This document shows, one piece after another, positions 56,196-63,670 of a DNA stretch of 64,000 bases. The translations under genes were made by a program, and so were the position numbers. The first letter of the stretch is position 1; every line of letters starts with the position of its first letter. A model generated the notes under the pieces. That model was not told where the DNA came from, did no database searches, and saw nothing but the letters and a program-made list of their open reading frames with translations. The DNA is from Microvirga zambiensis WSM3693 (lineage in GTDB: Bacteria > Pseudomonadota > Alphaproteobacteria > Rhizobiales > Beijerinckiaceae): contig NZ_JAERQD010000014.1 of NCBI RefSeq assembly GCF_016735695.1, positions 1 to 64,000 of the forward strand, read 5' to 3'.

Positions 56196-57341
56196 CTATA
56201 GGCCGAGCAGCGATGCGACGAGGACCCGCTGAATTTCCGAGGTTCCCGAGTATATCCGGCTGCCCAGCGCATCGCGCAACTCGCGCTCGACCTCCGATTC
56301 CACCATGTAACCGTAGCCGCCATGGATCTGGATGGCGTCCTCCGCGCACCGAACCCAGTTCTCGCTGATCGTGAGCTTCGCCAGGGCCGCTTCGAGATAG
56401 ACGTTCCGCCCCTTGGTTTGAAGCCAAGCCGTCCGATACAGAGCCGCCTGGGCCTGGTCGACCCGCATCTTCATATCGACGATCTTGCTGCTCACCAGTT
56501 GGAACTTCCCGATCGATTGACCGAATTGCTTGCGCTCCCTTGCGTAGCGGATGGACATGTCGAGGAGCCGCTGCATCGCTCCAACGGCATTGGAAAGAAT
56601 GCAGGCGCGCTCCCAATTCATGGAATGCGTGAAGAGACTTTGGCCGCCTCCCTCACGCCCCAGGCGATTTTCCACGGGCACCTCGCAATCATCGAAGAAC
56701 AGTTCCGCCATCGGCGATGTACGAAGACCCATCTTTTCGAGAGGGCGCCCGACCTGAAAGCCAGGGTACTTCCTCTCGACGAGAAAGCCGCAAATTCCAT
56801 TCGCCCCGGCAGACCGGTCGAGCGTGGCGTATACAACGACAACGTCGGCGACATTGCCGTTGGAGACGAAGGTCTTGCTGCCGTTCAGCACATACCGATC
56901 GCCACGCCGTTCCGCCGTCGTTCGAAGACTGTACGCGTCCGAACCCGAACCCGGTTCCGACATCGCGTTGCCGCCGATCAGGGCGCCACTGCACAGGTCG
57001 GGCAGGTACTTTCGCTTCTGCTGCTCCGATCCGAATTCAAGCAGCGGGGCCTCGACCGTCCACATATGAGCGTTGATCGAGAACACGAGACCATTGTCCT
57101 TGCAGGCATAACCCAGGCTCTCCAGCACACCCACCGTCGTCAGAGGATCGGCACCCATTCCGCCGTAATCAGCCGGAACGGGAAGCCCATGAATCCCGAA
57201 CCTGGCGCATTTGTTCCAGCACTCGCGGCTGAACTCGCCCCTTTTGTCCCGCGCGCGAAGGTCCGCATTCAGCTCGTCGCCGGCAAAGCTCTTGACGGCT
57301 TCCCGCATCTGCATCTGTTCGTCGGACCAGGCAAAGTCCAC
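56196..57341 (-). CDS. Acyl-CoA-dehydrogenase-like flavoprotein, probably carrier-protein-linked (PltE/PigA-like)
   Basis: A 381-residue acyl-CoA dehydrogenase-fold flavoenzyme. FAD-binding signatures are NAMSEPGSGSDA (125-136), and QIHGGYGYMVESEVER (338-353). At the position where most family members have catalytic Glu (IYxGT), Ser365 is found (RIYSGTSEIQ). Glu244 lies in SMNWERACI, the place used as base by isovaleryl-CoA dehydrogenase and by the prolyl-carrier-protein oxidases PltE, PigA and CloN3. This supports oxidation of a prolyl thioester on a carrier protein rather than fatty acyl-CoA. It lies 3 bases after the adenylation gene. Confidence 0.85.
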   Translation of the reverse strand: MDFAWSDEQMQMREAVKSFAGDELNADLRARDKRGEFSRECWNKCARFGIHGLPVPADYGGMGADPLTTVGVLESLGYACKDNGLVFSINAHMWTVEAPLLEFGSEQQKRKYLPDLCSGALIGGNAMSEPGSGSDAYSLRTTAERRGDRYVLNGSKTFVSNGNVADVVVVYATLDRSAGANGICGFLVERKYPGFQVGRPLEKMGLRTSPMAELFFDDCEVPVENRLGREGGGQSLFTHSMNWERACILSNAVGAMQRLLDMSIRYARERKQFGQSIGKFQLVSSKIVDMKMRVDQAQAALYRTAWLQTKGRNVYLEAALAKLTISENWVRCAEDAIQIHGGYGYMVESEVERELRDALGSRIYSGTSEIQRVLVASLLGL

Positions 57342-57344
57342 GGC

Positions 57345-58895
57345 TCAGCTCCCGCTCCAGATTCTCAGCGTCTGATAGTCGATCTTGTCGGTCGAGGTCT
57401 TGGGAAGCGAGGAATGGAAGCTGAACCGGTCCGGAATCATGTAGATCGGAATGTGCTCTGAGCAGAATGTCTTCATGTCGATCAACGACAGTGCCTTCCC
57501 TTCCTTGGACACGACGTGGGCATGAACCCTCATTCCGACGGCGTCGTCCGCCAGTGCAACCACGGCGGCTTCGCGAATGCTTGGATGACGGTAGAGGCAG
57601 ACCTCGATTTCACCCAGTTCGACACGGAATCCGCGCTTCTTGATCATCCTGTCCTTTCGACCGAGGTAGCGAAGATTGCCATCCGCTTCCTCCCGAACGA
57701 TGTCGCCGGTCCGGTAGTAGTTCTTGCCGCGCATCTCGACGAAGGAGCGCTGTGACTGCTCGGGCAGGTTCCAGTAGCCTCTTGTCACCGCCGGCCCGCA
57801 TATGCACAGCTCGCCCTCTTCGCCCTTCCCCGCTTCGGCTCCATCGGCCTGAAGGAGAATTCCTTCGAGGTGCGAGCAGACTTTTCCGATGGGCACCGGT
57901 TCCATCTGCTCGGCTGGGATGGGCGTCCGGACCTCGTAGGATGTGCACACATTGGTTTCGGTCGGACCGTACAAATTGAAATATCGCGGATGCGGCCAAT
58001 ACGTTGTCAGGAGCTTGAGGTGGTTTATGGGAAAGACCTCACCGGCAAACAGAACCAGCCGCAGCGACGAATAATCGCGCGAATCGAGCTTCCCGAACTG
58101 GGCCATAAGGCTCAGACTCGATGGAGCCGAGTACCACACAGTGATCTTCTGATCCGCAATCAACTCTGCGAGCTCGTAAGGCTGCTTTCCAACCTCCTCG
58201 CCAATGATGACGAGGGTTCCGCCGTGCTTCACTGAGCTGAAGATGTCAAAGACAGACAGATCGAAATGGAATGGAGCATGGGAGGAGAACCGATCCGATG
58301 ACGTCAGCGAGAAGGTTTTTGCGCACCACTCGACGAAACTGATGGCATTTCCATGAGTGAGCTGAACACCCTTCGGCCTGCCCGTGGAGCCGGACGTGTA
58401 AAGGATGAACGCCAGATCATCCGTTCCCTCGGCAGACGCGGCAAGGGACGCCCCTGCCTTGAAATTCCGGGCCAGTGCGGCGTGCGCCTGGCTGGCGTCA
58501 CCCGCCTCATCGACCGCGAGAATGGTGGGATGCCAGCCTTCCGCGTCGTGCGCTTCGAGCACCGGCTCGAAGCGTTTCTCCAACACGATGGCTGCCACCT
58601 TGCAGTCGGCGAGGATGTAATTGTTGCGTGCCGCCGGACCGGTTGGATCGATCGGCACATAGGCAGCACCTGCCTTCAGGATCGCGAACAATGTGACGAC
58701 GGAATCAATCGATTTGTGAAGCCAGAAGCCGACGCGATCGCCGGGCCGAACGCCGAGGCTGATCAAGCGATCGCCCAACCGGTCGGACCGTGCATCAAGT
58801 TCCCCATATGTCACGAAGCTGCCGTCAAGTTCCTGAATCGCGACCCTTTCAGGCCAGTCATGCGCAGCATCGAGAAGATATTGATGGAGTTTCAT
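57345..58895 (-). CDS. Free-standing adenylation enzyme, probably L-proline-specific (PltF-like; DltA relative)
   Basis: A 516-residue amino-acid adenylation enzyme of the ANL superfamily. A3 YTSGSTGRPKG (166-176), A4 FDLSVFDIF (211-219), A5 NLYGPTETN, A8 RGFRVELGEIE and A10 with catalytic Lys504 are present. My alignment by eye gives pocket residues Asp212, Leu213, Phe216, Ser259, Leu282, Ala284, Leu308, Val316 and Cys317. From memory this resembles the PltF/CloN4 proline pattern more than DltA, which has Cys and Thr instead of Ala284 and Leu308. The ATG at 58895 has GGAGG 9 bases upstream. It should load the carrier protein of 58982. Confidence 0.85.
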   Translation of the reverse strand: MKLHQYLLDAAHDWPERVAIQELDGSFVTYGELDARSDRLGDRLISLGVRPGDRVGFWLHKSIDSVVTLFAILKAGAAYVPIDPTGPAARNNYILADCKVAAIVLEKRFEPVLEAHDAEGWHPTILAVDEAGDASQAHAALARNFKAGASLAASAEGTDDLAFILYTSGSTGRPKGVQLTHGNAISFVEWCAKTFSLTSSDRFSSHAPFHFDLSVFDIFSSVKHGGTLVIIGEEVGKQPYELAELIADQKITVWYSAPSSLSLMAQFGKLDSRDYSSLRLVLFAGEVFPINHLKLLTTYWPHPRYFNLYGPTETNVCTSYEVRTPIPAEQMEPVPIGKVCSHLEGILLQADGAEAGKGEEGELCICGPAVTRGYWNLPEQSQRSFVEMRGKNYYRTGDIVREEADGNLRYLGRKDRMIKKRGFRVELGEIEVCLYRHPSIREAAVVALADDAVGMRVHAHVVSKEGKALSLIDMKTFCSEHIPIYMIPDRFSFHSSLPKTSTDKIDYQTLRIWSGS

Positions 58896-58915
58896 CCGAT
58901 AGATCCTCCAGCGAA

Positions 58916-58983
58916 CTCGTTTGGTGCGAAAAACCGGGTCAGCTTTTCGCTGCCGCGGCCCTCTGGGTCCGCACGATGCGCTT
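58916..58983. repeat. Degenerate palindromic repeat, family B variant, inside the acylation operon
   Basis: On the minus strand it starts GCGCATCGTGCGGA and ends CCGGTTTTTCGCAC, with an internal AGCGAAAAGCT. It occupies most of the gap between the carrier-protein gene and the adenylation gene and may form a hairpin in their shared mRNA. Confidence 0.55.
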
Positions 58984-59248
58984 AGCGGACGAGTGAACGC
59001 TTCGAGGCAACGAGCTCGCAAATCGCCTCGAGCGTATTCAGGTGCTCCTCATCGGCTTCATGGGCTTTGATTGGAATGTCGAATTCGCGCTCGAGAAAGG
59101 CAACCAGCTTCAGCATCGCCAAGGAATCAAGGATACCTGTCGATACCATTGGTGTGGTGGGTGTGAGCAGCGCCGGGTCCTCCCCCGGAAGGAATTCCTC
59201 AAGGATATAGGCCTTGACGACGGCCATCGTGGCGCTCTGATCTGTCAT
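58982..59248 (-). CDS. Acyl/peptidyl carrier protein (PltL- or DltC-like)
   Basis: An 88-residue carrier protein. The phosphopantetheine attachment Ser42 lies in GILDSLAML, followed by the helix KLVAFLEREFDIPI and the acidic EADEEHLNTLEAI. Length and motif match free-standing carrier proteins of the PltL, RedO and DltC kind. A phosphopantetheinyl transferase is not in the window. It is the first gene of a likely operon (carrier protein, adenylation enzyme, dehydrogenase) and is divergent from the MBOAT-SGNH gene. Confidence 0.9.
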   Translation of the reverse strand: MTDQSATMAVVKAYILEEFLPGEDPALLTPTTPMVSTGILDSLAMLKLVAFLEREFDIPIKAHEADEEHLNTLEAICELVASKRSLVR

Positions 59249-59306
59249 GAAGGCTGCTCCAGCTGGCCTGCAGCGTCAAATGATCTACACGATTTCCAAT
59301 TCTAGA

Positions 59307-59321
59307 TAGCTCTCTTTCAAA
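59307..59321. promoter_or_regulatory. TAGCTCTCTTTCAAA motif shared with the ExoP/ExoY intergenic region
   Basis: Matches 50127-50141 at 14 of 15 positions. It lies 59 bases upstream of the carrier-protein start codon, a promoter-proximal position. Confidence 0.35.
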
Positions 59322-59495
59322 AACCAGTGGCACCCAGGAACCGGAGAACGACTTGGACTAGACGCGCGAGCGGCTCGCACTGCATCGGTGCGCATGACGA
59401 CAGTCTCTGCAAATCGATATACTCGCAGTGCCGGTCGCTTTCGCGCATGGACGATGGCCGATCTGCCAAGATTCAATTATTCAGCCAGAGAACAT

Positions 59496-59504
59496 CTAAT
59501 TTAG
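59496..59504. promoter_or_regulatory. CTAATTTAG palindrome, candidate EPS operator
   Basis: Same 9-base palindrome as at 50422. It is about 250 bases from the carrier-protein gene and 211 from the MBOAT-SGNH start, between the two divergent units. Confidence 0.4.
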
Positions 59505-59610
59505 CACCCGGCATGTACTGGACCTCCACCGGCCCGCGATCAAAGATCAGCACGGCAAGCTCTTCGCGCAACACTTGGACACGCGGGACGGTGCGACGCT
59601 CAGGGTTCGG

Positions 59611-59656
59611 GCATCGGGCCGGTCCCAAACCGGGGTCCACTTTTGGGATCGATGCT
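59611..59656. repeat. Palindromic repeat, family A
   Basis: Outer GCATCGGG and TCGATGC, with inner CCCAAAC-like and CACTTTTGGGA arms around GGGGTCC. It lies 59 bases upstream of the MBOAT-SGNH start codon. Confidence 0.6.
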
Positions 59657-59714
59657 CTATCTGCCGTCCACGAGAACCTGACATTCGGGATCGACAATAA
59701 CGGAGGCCACAGCG

Positions 59715-62357
59715 GTGGAGGCTCCAGTCACATCAGTGCGCTCGGCACAATCACGCGAGGCCGACGAGATTCTCGTCGGGAAGTCCCGCTCCAGATGGGA
59801 CAGCGTCGGGGCCTATTGGGAGCAGGTGCGAAGCGATCTGACAGTCAGTCGCCTTCTGAGGCTCGGGATCATCGTCTTTGAACTCGCGCTGGTCGCGGTC
59901 GCGGTCAGGCTCCTCAATATCGAGAGCCCAGCATTCGAATCCGTGCTGACACTGGCTCTCGCCGGATTTCTTGTCCATCACTTCCTGCCGGCATCCTGGC
60001 GCATTGCATTTTTCGCGGCCCTGTCAATGGCAACGGTGCCACTCGTGTTTGGATGGCAGGCTGGCATGTGGCTGCTCGCCTTAGGGGGACTTCTGATCGC
60101 CCTCTGCCACATCCCCGTCGCGTTTCACGTCCGCGTGGCGCTGATCGTCGCCTTGGCACTTGCACTCGCTCTCGCACGCAAGCAGGTTCTGCCGTTACTC
60201 GCGGCGATCCCACCGACGATCTGGCCGATCCTGGGATCGATGTTCATGTTTCGGCTGATCGTCTACCTTTACGATCTCAAGCACGAAGCTGCACCCTTCA
60301 GCGCCATCCGCGCCGCTGCCTATTTCTTCATGCTGCCGAGCGTGTGCATGCCGCTTTTTCCAGTGGTCGACTACAAGACCTTCCAGCGTAGTTTCTACAA
60401 TGCGGATCCCCTGCAGCTCTACCAAACGGGCGTGAAATGGATCCTGCGAGGGTTGATCCACCTGCTCCTGTACAAGGCTGTATATTTCCTGGCGGTGGTC
60501 GAGCCAGGAAGCGTCCTGAACGGCACCGACGCGGCGAGGTACATGGTCTCGACGTTCCTCCTGTACCTAAAAATTTCCGGCCTGTTCCACATCATCGTAG
60601 GCCTCCTTCACTTGTATGGATTCGGCCTCGCAGAAACGCACCACTTCTATCTTTTTTCGTCGAGCTTCACCGACTTCTGGCGCCGAATCAACATCTACTG
60701 GAAGGACTTCATCCAGAAGATCATCTTCAACCCCGCGTACTTCCGGCTTCGCAAGCACGGGGAGACATTCGCAGTCGCAACCGCAACCTTGATTGCCTTT
60801 GCGGCAACGTGGCTGCTTCACTCCTACCAGTGGTTCTGGATCAGAGGCGACTTTCCGATCGTTTGGTCCGACATCGTGTTCTGGTTTGGACTGGGAGTAG
60901 TCGTCTTGGTGAACGTCCTTCTGGAGACTCGCAAGGGACGCCAGAGAACCCTTGTGAAGCCCGTGCGGACGTTCCGCGACGATGCCGTGCTCGCTGCGAA
61001 GATTGCGGCCACATTTGTCGCGATCTGCGTGTTGTGGACCATCTGGAGCACGCCCAATGTGGCGGAGCTTACGAATCTCTGGCGTGCCATTCTCAACTCT
61101 GGCCCGAAGGACCTGCTGGTCCTTTTTGGCATCCCGGCGGCGGTGGGCATCCTGGGCGCCCTGTTCCGGAACAGGAAGCGGGAGACGGCGGGAACGCGCA
61201 CGGATGACAGGACATTCATGGTTCAAGCAGGCGCCGTAACACTGACAGCCTGTCTCCTCATCGGCCTGGCGCTGTATCCCTCCCTGATCCAGCCGGTGTC
61301 GCCGGCCCTGGCTAATCTGATCACCGATCTGCGTGACCGCAACCAGCTGAATGCAGCCGACGAGATGAAAATGGTGCGTGGATATTACGAGGATCTCGGC
61401 GATGCGGGTCGATTCAACAACGAGCTGGGTATGATGTTCGGTGTTGCGCCGGCAGATTGGAAGGGAACGATCCCGACAAAGGAAACGAAGGATGCCGTCG
61501 AGGTGCAGTTCATTCCTTCGACTACAACGCCCGCGACCGGCACGGTCTTTGCGATTAACAGCTTCGGCCTGCGAGACCGCGAGTACCCGCGTGCTCACGA
61601 TTCCGGAACTTTCAGGATCGGTCTCGTCGGGTCGTCGCATGACATGGGGTGGGGCGTGAGCGGCGACCAGACATACGAGAACGTTGTCGAAGACCGGTTG
61701 AACAAGGAGCTCGGTCCGGTCACCGGAAAGAAGTTCGAGATCATGAACTTCTCCTACAAAGGATACGGCCCGACCCAGAAGCTCGCCGTCATCGAGGAGC
61801 GAATGTTCCCCTACCGCCCGGATGCCGTCCTGTATGTTGCGAACACGACAGAGTTTCTGTGGATGTTCAAGTCCGCATCGAAGCTTGCGCGCAATGCCCT
61901 TCTCGATCAGTTTCCTTATGTCGCGGACGCAATCGAGCGCGCAGGATTGAATTCCGCGGCTCTTCCTGATGACGAGGCGCTCGCACGAAAGCTGGCTCCC
62001 TTTGCAGAGGATGCCCTGGCAGCTTTGCTGCGCCGCTTCCGTGAGGAAGCGCTGGCGCACGACGCCAGTCCGGCGCTCGTTCTGCTTGAAATTCCGAAGG
62101 ATGGGCGAGCGCGGAGGCCGGAGTTCGACCGCCTGGCGAGTATCGGTCGCACGGCTGGACTTCCTGTACTCGATCTTCAAGGGGCGTTCGCGAAAGTCCG
62201 CGACCGGCAATCGCTCTGGGTCGCACCGTGGGACAATCATAGCAACGCGGAGGGGCATCGGTTGCTCGCGGATCGCCTGTACGCACTTCTGGTTCAGCAG
62301 GATTTGGTTCCCACGAAGCCGCCGGACGATCGAGCGGGGTCACAAGGTTCGAAATAG
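59715..62357 (+). CDS. Fusion of MBOAT membrane acyltransferase and SGNH hydrolase-like domain (DltB-DltD-like)
   Basis: An 880-residue membrane protein. The N-terminal half (about 45-525) has about a dozen membrane segments. MBOAT marks include SSSFTDFWRRINIYW (315-329) and His369 in WLLHSYQWFW, the proposed catalytic His. After the last membrane segment (about 505-522), a periplasmic SGNH domain follows with block I LVGSSHDMG (Ser641), an NFSYKGYGPTQ segment and block V WDNHSNAEGH (Asp840, His842). This joins DltB-like transfer and DltD-like steps in one protein. The start is GTG at 59715 with GGAG upstream. It probably moves the acyl group from the carrier protein to EPS. Confidence 0.85.
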   Translation: MEAPVTSVRSAQSREADEILVGKSRSRWDSVGAYWEQVRSDLTVSRLLRLGIIVFELALVAVAVRLLNIESPAFESVLTLALAGFLVHHFLPASWRIAFFAALSMATVPLVFGWQAGMWLLALGGLLIALCHIPVAFHVRVALIVALALALALARKQVLPLLAAIPPTIWPILGSMFMFRLIVYLYDLKHEAAPFSAIRAAAYFFMLPSVCMPLFPVVDYKTFQRSFYNADPLQLYQTGVKWILRGLIHLLLYKAVYFLAVVEPGSVLNGTDAARYMVSTFLLYLKISGLFHIIVGLLHLYGFGLAETHHFYLFSSSFTDFWRRINIYWKDFIQKIIFNPAYFRLRKHGETFAVATATLIAFAATWLLHSYQWFWIRGDFPIVWSDIVFWFGLGVVVLVNVLLETRKGRQRTLVKPVRTFRDDAVLAAKIAATFVAICVLWTIWSTPNVAELTNLWRAILNSGPKDLLVLFGIPAAVGILGALFRNRKRETAGTRTDDRTFMVQAGAVTLTACLLIGLALYPSLIQPVSPALANLITDLRDRNQLNAADEMKMVRGYYEDLGDAGRFNNELGMMFGVAPADWKGTIPTKETKDAVEVQFIPSTTTPATGTVFAINSFGLRDREYPRAHDSGTFRIGLVGSSHDMGWGVSGDQTYENVVEDRLNKELGPVTGKKFEIMNFSYKGYGPTQKLAVIEERMFPYRPDAVLYVANTTEFLWMFKSASKLARNALLDQFPYVADAIERAGLNSAALPDDEALARKLAPFAEDALAALLRRFREEALAHDASPALVLLEIPKDGRARRPEFDRLASIGRTAGLPVLDLQGAFAKVRDRQSLWVAPWDNHSNAEGHRLLADRLYALLVQQDLVPTKPPDDRAGSQGSK

Positions 62358-62362
62358 ATGGG

Positions 62363-63313
62363 GTGACGGAAGCAGCAGTGACGGTGGCAGCCGGCCCGGT
62401 CGGGACGGGCCCGGCAGACGATGCGCGCGCCGCGCGCCTTTCCGTGATCATCCCGGTTTATCGGATGGCAGCGGACCTGCGGCAGTGCCTCGCATGCCTT
62501 GTCCAGCAAACCTACCGCGACTTCCAGATCCTGGTTGTCGACAACGAGCCCGCGGAAGACGGCAATGTCGGTGAGGCAATTGGCGCCGTCATTGCCGAAT
62601 TCGCGTCGTCAGGGTTGCGGGTGCGTGGAATCGGATGTCGGCAACCCGGATCTTACCATGCGCGCAATGCCGGCCTCCTCCTTTCGCAGAGTGAGCTGAT
62701 CGCCTTTACGGACGCGGATTGCCAACCGCTGCCGGAATGGCTCGAGGCGTCAGTCGAAGCCTGGGACGCGCATAGGCATGCCGGCGTGGTCTCCGGTCCC
62801 GTAGCGCTCTTTCCGGCCGATCAGGGCGCTGTCTCGCTTTACGAGATGCGCTTCAGCTATCTCGGCATGGTCAACGGCAGCGGGGATTCATTCGTGACGG
62901 CCAATTGGCTGACGACCCGCGACATCCTCACCGAGCTGGGCGGCTTTGACGCCTCGCTGCGTTCCGGCGCCGATGGCGATCTTTCAAGGCGCGTCAAAGC
63001 GGCCGGCTATAGCCTGATCTATGCGCCGAAGGCAGTTGTGCGACATCCTACGCGGTCCACGCTTGAGGAACTCCTGCGGAAGCACCGTCGCACGATAGGC
63101 GGCGCGTGGAGTCGCACTCCGAGCGGCCTGAAGCCGCTGCGCCTTCTAAGACATGTTCTCAGACGCGGATGGTCACGCTACCGCGATCTGCGCAAAGCAG
63201 GATCTGAGGAAAAGAAACTCGCGACCGGGCTGCTCAAGGTACAGCGTGCCATAACGGCGGCCGAGATCAGAGAGACGATCCGCCTCTCTTGCGGTGGGGA
63301 GCCCGAACGCTAA
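62363..63313 (+). CDS. Family 2 glycosyltransferase (GT-A)
   Basis: A 316-residue GT2 enzyme: LSVIIPVYRMAADLRQCLACL, VVDNEP for the nucleotide, the metal-binding TDADCQPLPEW near residue 115, and ELGGFDASLRSGADGDLSRR, with the acidic acceptor-site motif. The start is GTG at 62363, 5 bases after the MBOAT-SGNH gene, so the two are co-transcribed. This link suggests it acts on the sugar that receives the acyl group, though that is inference. Confidence 0.9.
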   Translation: MTEAAVTVAAGPVGTGPADDARAARLSVIIPVYRMAADLRQCLACLVQQTYRDFQILVVDNEPAEDGNVGEAIGAVIAEFASSGLRVRGIGCRQPGSYHARNAGLLLSQSELIAFTDADCQPLPEWLEASVEAWDAHRHAGVVSGPVALFPADQGAVSLYEMRFSYLGMVNGSGDSFVTANWLTTRDILTELGGFDASLRSGADGDLSRRVKAAGYSLIYAPKAVVRHPTRSTLEELLRKHRRTIGGAWSRTPSGLKPLRLLRHVLRRGWSRYRDLRKAGSEEKKLATGLLKVQRAITAAEIRETIRLSCGGEPER

Positions 63314-63430
63314 AGCTGTCTCCACTCGCGTGGAAGCACCTCTCTTCTTTGATTTGCCGCATTTTTTGACGGCGAACAGGACCACTTCGCTGGAAAATGC
63401 TCTAGCTGCGCAGAGCGGCAATCTCGAGGT

Positions 63431-63670
63431 TCAATGCGGTCTGCCGTCCCGTTCGGGTTCGCCATCCAAGCCGCTTCCCGCCATCTCTATCTCATACTGG
63501 CGCACGATTCTTTCATCGCCATCGGGAATGCGCCTGATGTGATAGAGCGGAACGCCATCGGCGGCCGACGGAAGCAGACTGACGATGCTGAAGATGCCGT
63601 GAGGCATGCTGCAAACACGTGCCTCCTTTGCCTGGACATGTTGGCCAATCTTGAACGCATGTGTCGTCAT
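63431..63670 (-). CDS. Small conserved-type protein of unknown function
   Basis: A 79-residue protein starting MTTHAFKIGQHVQAKE. GGAGG lies 7 bases before the ATG at 63670, supporting that start. The pattern KIGQxV, FSIVSLLP, YHIRRIPDGDERIVRQYEIE resembles a small family common in Rhizobiales, without an assigned function. It has no membrane segment or signal. It is convergent with the glycosyltransferase gene and separated from it by about 117 bases with no clear terminator. Confidence 0.7.
   Translation of the reverse strand: MTTHAFKIGQHVQAKEARVCSMPHGIFSIVSLLPSAADGVPLYHIRRIPDGDERIVRQYEIEMAGSGLDGEPERDGRPH

Larger units (their letters stand above)
59249..59714. other. Divergent intergenic region, carrier-protein operon / MBOAT-SGNH gene
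   Basis: About 466 bases, no supported gene. It carries the TAGCTCTCTTTCAAA motif (59307-59321), the palindrome CTAATTTAG (59496-59504) and a family A repeat (59611-59656). It probably contains promoters for both directions. Confidence 0.5.

Noticed and set aside
57345..58895. Calling the adenylation enzyme DltA and the locus a D-alanylation system
   Set aside because: The pocket lacks the DltA-type Cys and Thr, and a dehydrogenase of the prolyl-carrier-protein type follows directly. DltA similarity is only at the superfamily level.
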